A stretch of 50,530 bases of DNA from Burkholderia sp. 4M9327F10 (GTDB taxonomy: Bacteria > Pseudomonadota > Gammaproteobacteria > Burkholderiales > Burkholderiaceae): positions 1 to 50,530 of the forward strand of contig NZ_SCNV01000063.1 in the NCBI RefSeq assembly GCF_005503145.1. The letters run 5' to 3'. A program made the position numbers and the translations under genes. This document shows, one piece after another, positions 42,359 to 50,440 of this stretch (the stretch's first letter is position 1; each line of letters opens with the position of its first letter). Below the pieces are notes generated by a model. That model made no database searches, had not been told where the DNA came from, and was given only the letters and a program-made list of their open reading frames with translations.

Positions 42359-43933
42359 TCAGGCTTCCCACCAGACGTTCTCGGCAAACGAAAAGCCCAT
42401 CATGCCGCCGGTCGGAATCGAGCCGAGCCCCTTGAGGCGCTTGTCGTAACCGTCGAGCAGGCTGATGAACGACGGAATGCCGATACCGCCCTGGTTGCTG
42501 ACGATGGTCTGCATATCAGCGTACATCTGCTTGCGCCTGGCGTCGTCGGTTTCGGCGCGCGCCGCGAGCAGCAACTGGTCGAACTGCGGGTTCTTCCAGC
42601 CGGATTCGTTCCACGGGGCATCCGATTTGAAGAACTGTGTGAACAGCACGTCGGCGCTGGGACGCGGATTGATGCTGCCGAACCCGAGCGGATGCTTCAT
42701 CCAGTGGTTCGACCAGTAACCATCGGGCGGTACGCGATTCACCGTCAGGTTGACGCCGATTTTCTGCGCCGACAACTGCATCATCTCGGCCATTTCGATC
42801 GAACCGTTGGCGTCCGAAGTCGCGTAGACCGGCGGCAGCGCCAGACCCACGGCGCCGGCTTTCTGCAGATAGAACTTAGCCTTGTCCGGGTCGTACGGGC
42901 GCTGCGGCAGACCGGCAAAGTAGTAGCGATGGCCCGGAGGAATCGGCTGATCGTTGCCGATCACCGCATAGCCGCGGAACACCGCCGTGCGGATCTGCTC
43001 ACGGTCGAACAGGTACTTCATGCCCTGCACGAAGTCCGGGTTGCCGGTGAGCGGATTGTCGCGCCGCATGATGAGGTCGGTGTAGAGACCCGATTTGGTC
43101 TCCTTGATCGCATAGCCGGGTGTCGACGCCACGCGCTGCGTCGCACGCGGATCGACCGCGCTGATCAGATGCACGTCGCCCGAGAGCAACGCGTTCACAC
43201 GCGCCGAGTCGTCGCCGATGCCGATCAGTTCCACCTCGTCGAGGTAGGGCTTGCCCGGACGCCAGTAGTTGTCGTTGCGCGCGCCCACCGTGCTGACACC
43301 CGGCTTGAAGGTCTTGAGCTTGTACGGTCCGGTGCCCACCGCCGTCGAAAAGTCCGTGGTGCCGTCCTTGATGATGACGAGCTGCGGCGTGGCGAGAATC
43401 GCCGGCAAGTCGGCGTTCGGCACCGTCAGCGTGATCTGCACTTCGTCCGGGCCGCTCGCCTTGACCTCGTCGAACTGGTCGGCCACCGACTTCACTTTCG
43501 AAGCCGTCGCCGGGTTCTTGTGGCGCATCAGCGAGTACGTCACGTCGGCGGGCGTCAGCGCCTTGCCGTCATGGAAGGTCACGCCTTTGCGCAGCTTGAG
43601 GGTCCAGACCTTGGCGTCGCTGCTGCTGAACGACTCGGCCAGCGCCGGCTGCGGCGTCAGGCTGCTGTCGAACTGCGTAAGCCCGCTATAGAACATGAAG
43701 AAGCGGATGTAATCGGCGCCGGTCGAGCCCTTGGCCGGGTCCAGCGTGTCCGCGGTCGAGCTGGATTCATAGGCAGCCCGAACCTTGCCTCCCTTCTTCG
43801 GCGTGTCGGCGAACGCGCTGGTCGCGCCGGCCAGCATCCCGGTAGCGCCCGTGGCCAGCATGCCGCCCGCGGCCAATACACGCATCATGTCGCGGCGGCT
43901 GAAACCGGCTCGTTTGATTTCGTCGTCGTTCAT
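42359..43933 (-). CDS. Family 5 substrate-binding protein, probable Tat export
   Basis: A 524-residue peptide/nickel/opine-type periplasmic binding protein. The leader has a twin-arginine motif, FSRRDMMRVLAAGGML, and a hydrophobic core ending at AFADT, so it is probably exported folded through Tat. Family stretch LRKGVTFHDGKALTPADVTY (about 123-142) is clear. ATG 43933 has AGGAGC ten bases upstream; the open frame continues upstream but crosses the promoter region. It feeds the DppBC and fused ATPase genes behind it. With HyuAB downstream the ligand may be a peptide containing or releasing a cyclic amide such as 5-oxoproline. Confidence 0.87.
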   Translation of the reverse strand: MNDDEIKRAGFSRRDMMRVLAAGGMLATGATGMLAGATSAFADTPKKGGKVRAAYESSSTADTLDPAKGSTGADYIRFFMFYSGLTQFDSSLTPQPALAESFSSSDAKVWTLKLRKGVTFHDGKALTPADVTYSLMRHKNPATASKVKSVADQFDEVKASGPDEVQITLTVPNADLPAILATPQLVIIKDGTTDFSTAVGTGPYKLKTFKPGVSTVGARNDNYWRPGKPYLDEVELIGIGDDSARVNALLSGDVHLISAVDPRATQRVASTPGYAIKETKSGLYTDLIMRRDNPLTGNPDFVQGMKYLFDREQIRTAVFRGYAVIGNDQPIPPGHRYYFAGLPQRPYDPDKAKFYLQKAGAVGLALPPVYATSDANGSIEMAEMMQLSAQKIGVNLTVNRVPPDGYWSNHWMKHPLGFGSINPRPSADVLFTQFFKSDAPWNESGWKNPQFDQLLLAARAETDDARRKQMYADMQTIVSNQGGIGIPSFISLLDGYDKRLKGLGSIPTGGMMGFSFAENVWWEA

Positions 43934-44077
43934 GGACTCTGCTCCTGGGACCAAGGAAGAATGAATCTGGGTTGTATTGGACTGCTTGCCCCGTCTAGGT
44001 ACGAAACGTTGCGGGTTGAATGAATTTAAGCACCGCAAAATTAACGGAATGTCCTGATTCGGCATCGCCTGCAAGCG

Positions 44078-44120
44078 AAACGAATCGTTTTGATGGCGCT
44101 TCACAGCATGAATTGCTGTG
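44078..44120. promoter_or_regulatory. Operator-like inverted repeats
   Basis: A 6-1-6 palindrome AAACGA-A-TCGTTT (44078-44090) is followed 11 bases later by a 7-bp inverted repeat CACAGCA-TGAAT-TGCTGTG (44102-44120). Both lie 145-190 bases before the binding-protein start and could bind a regulator of the importer operon. No regulator gene is adjacent. Confidence 0.35.
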
Positions 44121-44429
44121 CGCGTGAAGGCATGCGGCTCTCAGGCCGGTGGGATGGGCGTTGCAGGGATTGCGCGGCGCGCGGAGGCGGGCTGCGGGGC
44201 TTTGCGCGGGTATTCCCGAACGCGTGAAGGCGCCTCGGATGGCAGTTATCAGCCGCAGGTCAGCCGTAGAAAGCGCCTGAAAGGCAGAATTAAACGTTTA
44301 CTGCGGCCCGCGGCAGCATGATATGCCGCGTTCGCAACGGCAGGCCTCGACGCGCCACTCTGCCGCAACGCGATCGCTCAAAAAAAAGCTCACCGCACAT
44401 CTTTCAATGCACGATGAGCCGACTAAAGA

Positions 44430-44460
44430 CATCACGTCACACGGATCGCGTCACGTAATG
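44430..44460 (-). terminator. Imperfect hairpin after porin gene
   Basis: A 14-position stem with three mismatches and a 3-base loop starts 21 bases past the porin stop; on the minus strand it is followed by GTCTTTAG. It is a weak candidate for the porin terminator. Confidence 0.3.
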
Positions 44461-44481
44461 CCGCGTGGTGGAGCAAAAAAT

Positions 44482-45630
44482 TTAGAACTGGTGGCGCAGG
44501 GCAACACGAACGACCGTCTGGTTCGAGTTCGAGGACGGTGCGTCGGTACCGAGCACAAAACCGCCGTCGAGAACCGAGTTCGTCTTGTCGCCGCCCACGT
44601 ACTGGTACACGCCCTGGATGTAGACGTCGGTGCGCTTCGAGAGGTTGTAGTCAGCCATCAGGCCGGCTGTCTGAATCTTCGGCTTGACGTTGCCCGTCGA
44701 CGCATCGAAGTTTTCGAGCGTGTAGACATATTCCGCGCCAACGTAGAACGCCGGGGTGATCTGGTACTTGCCGTTCACTTCGAAGTTCTGGAACTTCAGG
44801 GTATTCAGCGTTGCGCCCGTTACGAGGGGAGCGGTCGTGCTGATATAGCCGTTCGCCGTCGGGTTCTTATAGTTCGAGTTGGTGTACGCAAAACCCACCG
44901 TAGCCGGGCCGAACGTGTAGTTGATACCGGCGCCGAACACGCGCATGCGCTCGGCGATGAAGCTGGCGTCGTTGGTGGTGATCGCACCGCCGGTGGTCAC
45001 GCCGGGATTGTCGGCTTGCATATAGGCGGCTGCCACCAGCAGGCCGCCGTTGGTGTACTGGCCGCCGAAGCTGTAAGCACGGTCGTTGGCAAAGTTGGTG
45101 TCGTTACTGAACGCATACGCGCCGCCGAACTGGAAGCCGCCGATATTCGGGCTCGCGTACTTGACGGCGTTGTCCAGACGGAACGAGTTGTCGGTGTTGT
45201 CGTTGTCGTACGGGTGGGCGAACAGATAGCCGGCCCAGTTGCCGTTAGCCGTGGTTTGCGCAAGATAGTCGACCACGGAGTCATACTGGCGGCCGAACGT
45301 GAGCGTACCGTAGGTAGCGTCAGCCAGGCCCACGTAGGCCTGACGGCCGAACTCGCGGCCGCCTTCGGCGAGTTTGCCGGTGTTCGCGTCAAAGCCGTTT
45401 TCCAACTGGAAGATCGCCTTCAGGCCGCCGCCCAGATCTTCCGTGCCCTTGAGACCCCAACGGCTGCCCTGTGCATAGCCGCTCTCCATTTCGTACGCAG
45501 CGTGGCCGCCGACGTTGCTTGTGTAGTTAAAGCCTTCGTCGATCACGCCATACAGCGTAACGCTGCTTTGAGCGAATACAGGGGCGGCAAATGCTGCGGA
45601 TACAGCCAGTGCAATGACTTGCTTTTTCAT
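44482..45630 (-). CDS. Outer-membrane trimeric porin (OmpC-like, Burkholderiales type)
   Basis: A 382-residue porin of the gram-negative porin family found widely in Burkholderiales. The signal peptide (MKKQVIALAVSAAFAAPVFA) is followed directly by QSSVTLYGVIDEG, the standard mature N-terminus, and the chain ends in RVALRHQF with the terminal phenylalanine needed for outer-membrane assembly. RWGLKGTEDLGGGLKAIFQ and REFGRQAYVGL are family stretches. GGAG lies eight bases before ATG 45630. It probably forms a 16-stranded barrel for diffusion of small anionic or neutral solutes. It is a single gene with a long A+T-rich leader region upstream. Confidence 0.93.
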   Translation of the reverse strand: MKKQVIALAVSAAFAAPVFAQSSVTLYGVIDEGFNYTSNVGGHAAYEMESGYAQGSRWGLKGTEDLGGGLKAIFQLENGFDANTGKLAEGGREFGRQAYVGLADATYGTLTFGRQYDSVVDYLAQTTANGNWAGYLFAHPYDNDNTDNSFRLDNAVKYASPNIGGFQFGGAYAFSNDTNFANDRAYSFGGQYTNGGLLVAAAYMQADNPGVTTGGAITTNDASFIAERMRVFGAGINYTFGPATVGFAYTNSNYKNPTANGYISTTAPLVTGATLNTLKFQNFEVNGKYQITPAFYVGAEYVYTLENFDASTGNVKPKIQTAGLMADYNLSKRTDVYIQGVYQYVGGDKTNSVLDGGFVLGTDAPSSNSNQTVVRVALRHQF

Positions 45631-46421
45631 TACGATCTCCGGGCTCTTGAATATTTAAAGAAGCGTTTTTCGAACTGCCATTGCGGGTCAACGGCAAACT
45701 CGGTTGGCAATTGCGGGTTTGGAAACTCACAACGGAACGGATGCTTGCACGCCGTTAGTGGGTCGTCCATCCGGACACGACGCGAAGCGAAGAAAGCGTT
45801 GTGAAATACCAACCGGAAGAGATGCAATCCTCAGGATTGACTTCGCCATAAGGCCTTGAATGAAGTCATTTCCGCGCTTTGCCACCGTTGTTCAGGCTTG
45901 CGCAATGCACAAAATCAGGATCATCGAAAAGCTCGCTTCAGTTAAATGATCGATCTAATCAATTTGATAAGGATGGCGTATTAATTGCCAATGAATAATG
46001 GGCAGATTTCGTTTTTTGCGATCTCGCCCGGCAAGCCGTCGACTCCTCTGCGCGTCTGCGGTTGACATCACTCTTTTAGACGCTCCCGGCCGAGTACGGA
46101 ATCGACCCTGGCTATTCGCCCCGTCAGACACCTTTCAAAATGCCTTCATCCGGCACCGGAAATTTGTCTCACTTTTCTGGACACAGCCAATTTTGAGCAG
46201 ATATGATCCGGGAAAACCCGAACATGCCGCCGCTCCGCAGATGCGTTTCCCTGCGGCCGATGCGGTCATGCGCGGGTTGTCGTTTGTCGTCGAACGGCCT
46301 GTTAGCCGGTGATCCCGGCTGACAGGCCAGTTCGTCGGCCTGAAGCAAGCGGGTCTCACGCCCGTTCTGTCGCAGTCGGCCAAAAGCCGGTCTCGACCTC
46401 TTAGCCTGGATATCATCGATC
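45631..46421. other. Long intergenic region between porin and FUSC genes
   Basis: These 790 bases separate divergent genes. 45900-46000 is strongly A+T-rich and probably holds the porin promoter, including a GATCGATC palindrome. A long hairpin lies at 46291-46334. A 104-codon plus-strand frame (45998-46312) looks non-coding. A small RNA is possible but not shown. Confidence 0.5.
46291..46334. repeat. 19-bp hairpin with single bulge
   Basis: Arms CGAACGGCCTGTTAGCCGG (46291-46309) and its near-complement (46315-46334) pair over 19 positions, with one mismatch (G·U on the plus-strand RNA) and one bulged A, around a 5-base loop. It is about 90 bases upstream of the FUSC start. No T-run follows in either direction, so it is not a simple terminator; a REP-like element, regulatory leader or small RNA end are options. 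Confidence 0.6.
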
Positions 46422-48383
46422 ATGATTGCTGTCGCGTTTTCACGCGTCGCCGGCCGCCTGCTGGTTGCGGACCCCGGACTCATACGCCTGCAGACCGCGT
46501 TGCGCGCCGCGCTGGCCTGCCTGTTGAGCGGCATTGCCTGCGTAGCGTGGACGACCGCTCACCACCTGCCGATCACCCTCGCCGCCCTGGGCGTCCTGTT
46601 CAGCATGGTCGCGCCGCTGTTCGTGCGCGACGCACGCCGCAGTGCGTGGTTCACCACCCTGCTCTACCTCTATCTGTGTGGTTGCGCGAATTTCGCCGTT
46701 GCCGCGGCACTGAGCCGCTATCCGCTTGCGGGCGACGCTGGCTTTCTGCTCGTGATGTTTACCGGCATGCTCTGCCAGGCGTGCGGCCCACGCGCGCTCG
46801 GCTGCGCGCTGATCGGCGTCGTCACCTTCTATCTCGGACTGTATCTGCGCCCGAGCGCGCTCGAGGCCGGGCAATCGCTGGCTCTATCGCTTGCCGGTCC
46901 CGCGATGGTGGCGCTGGTCGGGCGCGTGCTCGTCCCCATGCAGACAGCGCGGACCTTGCGACTGGCCGTGCATACCGTCACGCTGCGCGCCGAGCGCGTG
47001 CTGGCCGCCGCGCGCACGGCACACGCGCGAGGCATGGCCGCCGCGGTGCGCGTCTCCGGGCTGAACGAGGCCGCGCTCGCGCTCGAAGAACAGCTCGCGC
47101 TGCTCAATCCGCCCGACGCGGCCATGCTTCGCGAACGGCTCGTCGAACTGGAAGTGGCGGCCGGCCAGAACAGCTTTGACGCGGCTTCGCTCACGGCTGG
47201 GCCTGACCCGCTGCGTCGCGCCATCGAACGGCTCAAGGAGGCCGCCCGGCAGCCACGAGCCGCGTCGAAACAGCCGGTGGCGCGCGGCATGAAAAGCCCT
47301 GCCGTATGGTTTGGCGAGATCCGCGCCAAGCTCGCCTGGCTGCCGGCGGCTCGCGCCACCACCGCGGCGCTGCTGGCCATGCTGATCGGTCATTCGCTGT
47401 CGCCGGAACGCTGGTTCTGGGCGGTGATCACCACCTTCGTGGTGTTTCTCGGCACGCGCTCGCGCGCCGACACCGTCTACCGCGGCGCGCAACGGCTTGC
47501 CGGGACGTTCGCGGGGGCGCTTGCCAGCGTGCTGCTGGCATTGTCGCTGCACGACTCGCCCGCGCTGATGGCCGTAGCGATGGTGCTGTGCGTATTCGGG
47601 TGGGCGTACTACATCCTCAACGCCTATGCGCCAGGCGTGTTCTTCATCACCGTGCTGGTCGGCCTCGTCTATGGACAACTGGGCTTTGCGATGGGGCCGC
47701 TCGTCGAGCTGCGCATCGAGGAGGTGCTGGTGGGCTGCATCGTCTCGTTTGCCGTCGCGATCCTGATGATGCCGCTCGCGGCCACGCGGCACGTCGAGGC
47801 CCGGCTCGCCGCCGTGCTCGTGGCGCTCAGACAGGCGGTGCGGCTCGCAACTATTACAGATGCGGCCACGGATACCGCAGCAGACACCGCAGCGGCAAGC
47901 ACCGCAATGCGCGCACTCGACCGGAGCTGGCACGACCTGCGAGTCGCCTTGCGGCCGCTGCAAACCCAGCGGGTCTTTGTCTGGAATCCGGGGGTCGAGC
48001 TCGCAACCGGCTCGTTGCTCAGTTGCCTGCACTGGGCACGTGTGCTGAGCCGCCGCGATGAAACGACGCATGCGCTCAGGGAAGATAGCGATCCGGTATC
48101 GAAGGCTGCGGGCCTCGCGCATGCCGCGTCGATTCTCGCGCGGCTCGATGCCATGATTGCCCGCTATCAGACGAGCGCCGCGGTGCCGGCTACGGGCGAA
48201 CAAGGAGCGCTGGTGCCCCAAGCCGCCCGATATGCGCCGGGCCTGAGCGCAAGCAACCCCGGCTACGCCCACACGCTCGTGCAACTGGACAGCGCAGTGG
48301 CTCAGCTTGCCGAGCGCCTGGCGCACCCCAACGCCAGCATGCACAAACGCTTGAACTGGGCCCTACGCGCGAGGAGCGCGTAA
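46422..48383 (+). CDS. FUSC-family inner-membrane protein (aromatic acid exporter-like)
   Basis: A 653-residue protein with the two-part layout of FUSC/YccS/AaeB proteins: an N-terminal block of membrane spans (about 20-175), a cytoplasmic helical region (about 180-300) and a second membrane block (about 310-450), then a soluble tail. The stretch SPERWFWAVITTFVVFLGTRSRADTVYR-like sequence near 325-350 is the family signature. AaeB exports aromatic carboxylic acids, usually with a membrane-fusion partner, which is missing here. It is followed by a terminator and then the DyP-encapsulin operon. The exported substrate is unknown. Confidence 0.85.
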   Translation: MIAVAFSRVAGRLLVADPGLIRLQTALRAALACLLSGIACVAWTTAHHLPITLAALGVLFSMVAPLFVRDARRSAWFTTLLYLYLCGCANFAVAAALSRYPLAGDAGFLLVMFTGMLCQACGPRALGCALIGVVTFYLGLYLRPSALEAGQSLALSLAGPAMVALVGRVLVPMQTARTLRLAVHTVTLRAERVLAAARTAHARGMAAAVRVSGLNEAALALEEQLALLNPPDAAMLRERLVELEVAAGQNSFDAASLTAGPDPLRRAIERLKEAARQPRAASKQPVARGMKSPAVWFGEIRAKLAWLPAARATTAALLAMLIGHSLSPERWFWAVITTFVVFLGTRSRADTVYRGAQRLAGTFAGALASVLLALSLHDSPALMAVAMVLCVFGWAYYILNAYAPGVFFITVLVGLVYGQLGFAMGPLVELRIEEVLVGCIVSFAVAILMMPLAATRHVEARLAAVLVALRQAVRLATITDAATDTAADTAAASTAMRALDRSWHDLRVALRPLQTQRVFVWNPGVELATGSLLSCLHWARVLSRRDETTHALREDSDPVSKAAGLAHAASILARLDAMIARYQTSAAVPATGEQGALVPQAARYAPGLSASNPGYAHTLVQLDSAVAQLAERLAHPNASMHKRLNWALRARSA

Positions 48384-48404
48384 CACCTCCCCGTTATAGA
48401 CTCG

Positions 48405-48432
48405 GCGCAGCAAAACCCACTCCCTGCTGCGC
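48405..48432 (+). terminator. Intrinsic terminator after FUSC gene
   Basis: A perfect 8-bp stem GCGCAGCA/TGCTGCGC with a 12-base loop is followed by TTGTCATTCT. It begins 21 bases past the stop codon and abuts the predicted -35 of the next operon. Confidence 0.65.
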
Positions 48433-48461
48433 TTGTCATTCTCAGTTCCTTCAGGTGTTAT
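48433..48461 (+). promoter_or_regulatory. Possible sigma70-like promoter of DyP-encapsulin operon
   Basis: TTGTCA (48433-48438, five of six matches to TTGACA) and TGTTAT (48456-48461, four of six) are 17 bases apart. The pair lies 58 bases before the peroxidase start and just after the FUSC terminator, so the peroxidase and encapsulin genes probably have their own promoter. Confidence 0.4.
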
Positions 48462-48519
48462 ATCCTGTGGCCCAGTGCCCCGTGGCCCTGCCACTTCCAC
48501 GCCCTGAAAGGCCGAAGCG

Positions 48520-49593
48520 ATGTCCGACACCCCGATTCCCGCCGCTGTCACCCCTGAACCCCAGGCCGTCTCCACACAAGTGAGGCGCAGTGCGATCTTC
48601 ATCGTCGCCACCGTCAACCCGGACCCTGCCAGCCACGAAACCGTCCGCGCATGGTGCGCCGATATCGCCGCATTGGTGCGGGCGGTCGGCAAGCGCGTAC
48701 CGTACGGCGGCCTCTCTTGCGTCTGCGCGTTCAGCTCGGACGCCTGGGATACGCTGTTCGGCGCGCCACGCCCGGCCGGCCTCCACCCGTTCCGCGAATT
48801 CGGTTCCGGCGAGCGGCTCGCGATGGCGACACCCGGCGATATCCTGCTGCACATTCGCGCCGACCAGATGGATCTGTGCTTTGAACTGGCCACGCAACTG
48901 ATGGGCCGGCTCGGCACCGCTGTGACCACCGTCGATGAAGTGCACGGCTTTCGCTTTTTCGATCAGCGCAGCATTATCGGCTTTGTCGACGGCACCGAGA
49001 ACCCGACCGGCAACGAAGCCGTCACATTCACCGTGATCGGCACGGAAGACCCGGAGTTTGCCGGTGGCAGCTATGTGCTCGTGCAGAAGTATCTGCACAA
49101 CATGACTGCCTGGAATGCGCTCACGGTCGAAGCCCAGGAGCGCGTGATCGGTCGCACCAAGCTTGCCGATATCGAACTCGACGAATCGGTGAAGCCCACC
49201 TGCTCGCACAGTTCGCTCACCACACTCGAAGAGAACGGCCAGGAAATCAAGATCCTGCGCGACAACATGCCGTTCGGCCGGCCGGGTTCCGCCGAGTTCG
49301 GCACGTACTTTATCGGCTACGCGCGCTCGCCCGCGCCGATCGAACAGATGCTCGAAAACATGTTTGTCGGCCTCCCGCCAGGCAACTACGACCGGCTGCT
49401 CGATTTCAGCCGCGCTGTCACCGGTGGCCTGTTCTTTGTGCCGTCGGAAACGCTGCTCGAAGCGCTGGCCGAGCGCAGCCCCGCTGCTACAGCAAATGCG
49501 TCGGACAGCCCCGAATCCCTGCCGTCTGCCGAGTCCGTCAGCGATGGTTCGCTGAAGATCGGCTCTCTCAAAGGAGCACCTCAGCATGAATAA
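48520..49593 (+). CDS. DyP-type heme peroxidase, encapsulin cargo
   Basis: A 357-residue dye-decolorising peroxidase of the bacterial B/P type, which uses hydrogen peroxide to oxidise phenolic and dye-like substrates with heme. GFVDGTENP (154-162) carries the distal aspartate D157; H230 in CSHSSL is the likely proximal heme ligand and R247 in ILRDNMPFG the distal arginine. The catalytic fold ends near 315. An Ala/Ser/Pro/Glu-rich linker (about 318-341) leads to SDGSLKIGSLKGAPQ, a close match to the cargo-loading peptide of encapsulin-packaged DyPs. No signal peptide is present, so it stays cytoplasmic inside the shell. Its last 8 bases overlap the encapsulin start. Confidence 0.93.
   Translation: MSDTPIPAAVTPEPQAVSTQVRRSAIFIVATVNPDPASHETVRAWCADIAALVRAVGKRVPYGGLSCVCAFSSDAWDTLFGAPRPAGLHPFREFGSGERLAMATPGDILLHIRADQMDLCFELATQLMGRLGTAVTTVDEVHGFRFFDQRSIIGFVDGTENPTGNEAVTFTVIGTEDPEFAGGSYVLVQKYLHNMTAWNALTVEAQERVIGRTKLADIELDESVKPTCSHSSLTTLEENGQEIKILRDNMPFGRPGSAEFGTYFIGYARSPAPIEQMLENMFVGLPPGNYDRLLDFSRAVTGGLFFVPSETLLEALAERSPAATANASDSPESLPSAESVSDGSLKIGSLKGAPQHE
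49570..49576 (+). promoter_or_regulatory. Encapsulin ribosome binding site inside the cargo-tag codons
   Basis: AAAGGAG ends nine bases before the encapsulin ATG (49586). The same bases encode Lys-Gly of the GSLKG tag of the peroxidase, so one short stretch is both targeting peptide and Shine-Dalgarno. Confidence 0.75.
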
Positions 49594-50386
49594 CCTGCAT
49601 CGCGAACTCGCCCCCATCTCTGCGACCGCCTGGTCGGAAATCGAGGAGGAGGTCGCGCGCACCTTCAAGCGTTCCGTAGCGGGACGCCGCGTGGTCGATC
49701 TGAAAGGCCCCGGCGGCGCCGGTCTGAGCGCGGTTGGCACCGGTCATCAGTCGGCCATCGTGGCGCCTCAGGAAGGCATCAGCGCACGCCAGCGCGAAGT
49801 CAAGGCACTGGTGGAACTACGCGTGCCGTTTGAATTGCAGCGCGACGCCATTGACGACGTGGAGCGCGGCGCGCTCGACTCCGATTGGCAGCCCGCCAAA
49901 GATGCCGCGCAAAAGCTGGCCTACGCGGAAGACCGGGCGATTTTCGACGGGTATAAGGCAGCCAATATCGTCGGTATCCGCGAAGGTTCGTCGAACCCCA
50001 CGCTGCCTTTGCCGGCGAATGTCAGCGACTACCCGGCCGTGATCGCGAAGGCACTCGAACAGTTGCGTCTTGCCGGTGTGGACGGCCCCTACTCGGTCCT
50101 GCTCGGCGCCGATGCCTACACGGCGGTCAGCGAGGCGAGCGATCAGGGCTATCCGGTGCTCGAACATCTCAAGCGGCTGGTGAACGGCGAGATTATCTGG
50201 GCGCCGGCGATTGACGGCGGCAGTGTGCTGTCCACCCGCGGCGGCGACTTCGAACTGCATATCGGCCAGGATCTGTCCATCGGCTATCTGAGCCATACGG
50301 ATCAGGTGGTGCGTTTGTACCTGCAGGAGACACTGACCTTCCTGCTGCTGACGAGCGAGGCGTCGGTGGCGGTGCTGCCGGAATAA
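49586..50386 (+). CDS. Family 1 encapsulin shell protein
   Basis: A 266-residue capsid-like protein of the linocin M18/encapsulin family (HK97 fold), whose copies assemble into an icosahedral cage of typically 60 subunits. The N-terminal stretch MNNLHRELAPISATAWSEIE forms the inward-facing helix that binds cargo peptides, and RRVVDLKGPGG (about 34-44), GIREGSSNP (about 131-139) and FLLLTSEASVAVL at the end are family marks. Length is normal for the group, with no fused domain. ATG 49586 overlaps the peroxidase stop (ATGAATAA), guaranteeing co-expression of shell and cargo. The older bacteriocin label is not supported; packaging of the DyP is the established role of such pairs. Confidence 0.95.
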   Translation: MNNLHRELAPISATAWSEIEEEVARTFKRSVAGRRVVDLKGPGGAGLSAVGTGHQSAIVAPQEGISARQREVKALVELRVPFELQRDAIDDVERGALDSDWQPAKDAAQKLAYAEDRAIFDGYKAANIVGIREGSSNPTLPLPANVSDYPAVIAKALEQLRLAGVDGPYSVLLGADAYTAVSEASDQGYPVLEHLKRLVNGEIIWAPAIDGGSVLSTRGGDFELHIGQDLSIGYLSHTDQVVRLYLQETLTFLLLTSEASVAVLPE

Positions 50387-50409
50387 GCAAATTATCCGCA
50401 GGCAAAGTT

Positions 50410-50440
50410 CTCCACAGTTTTCTTATAGCGGACTGTAGAG
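50410..50440 (+). terminator. Hairpin after encapsulin gene
   Basis: A 9-position stem with one mismatch (CTCCACAGT/ACTGTAGAG) and a 13-base loop starts 24 bases past the encapsulin stop. It is a possible transcript end, but no T-run follows. The remaining bases to 50530 show only a short CCCCA/TGGGG inverted repeat (50454-50466) and a T-rich end; I see no gene. Confidence 0.35.

Larger units (their letters stand above)
43934..44481. other. Intergenic region upstream of importer operon
   Basis: No gene is supported in these 548 bases. It contains operator-like inverted repeats at 44078-44120 and an imperfect hairpin after the porin gene at 44430-44460. A G+C-poorer stretch around 44020-44050 suits a promoter for the minus-strand importer operon. 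Confidence 0.5.

Noticed and set aside
45998..46312. 104-codon plus-strand frame in the porin-FUSC gap
   Set aside because: Arg/Pro-rich product without motifs; it runs into the long hairpin and has no Shine-Dalgarno.
46884..48344. 486-codon minus-strand frame opposite the FUSC gene
   Set aside because: The composition is typical of an antisense shadow; the plus strand has a clear membrane protein.
48451..49740. 429-codon minus-strand frame opposite the DyP-encapsulin junction
   Set aside because: It has no recognisable motif and is mirrored by two clear family members on the plus strand.
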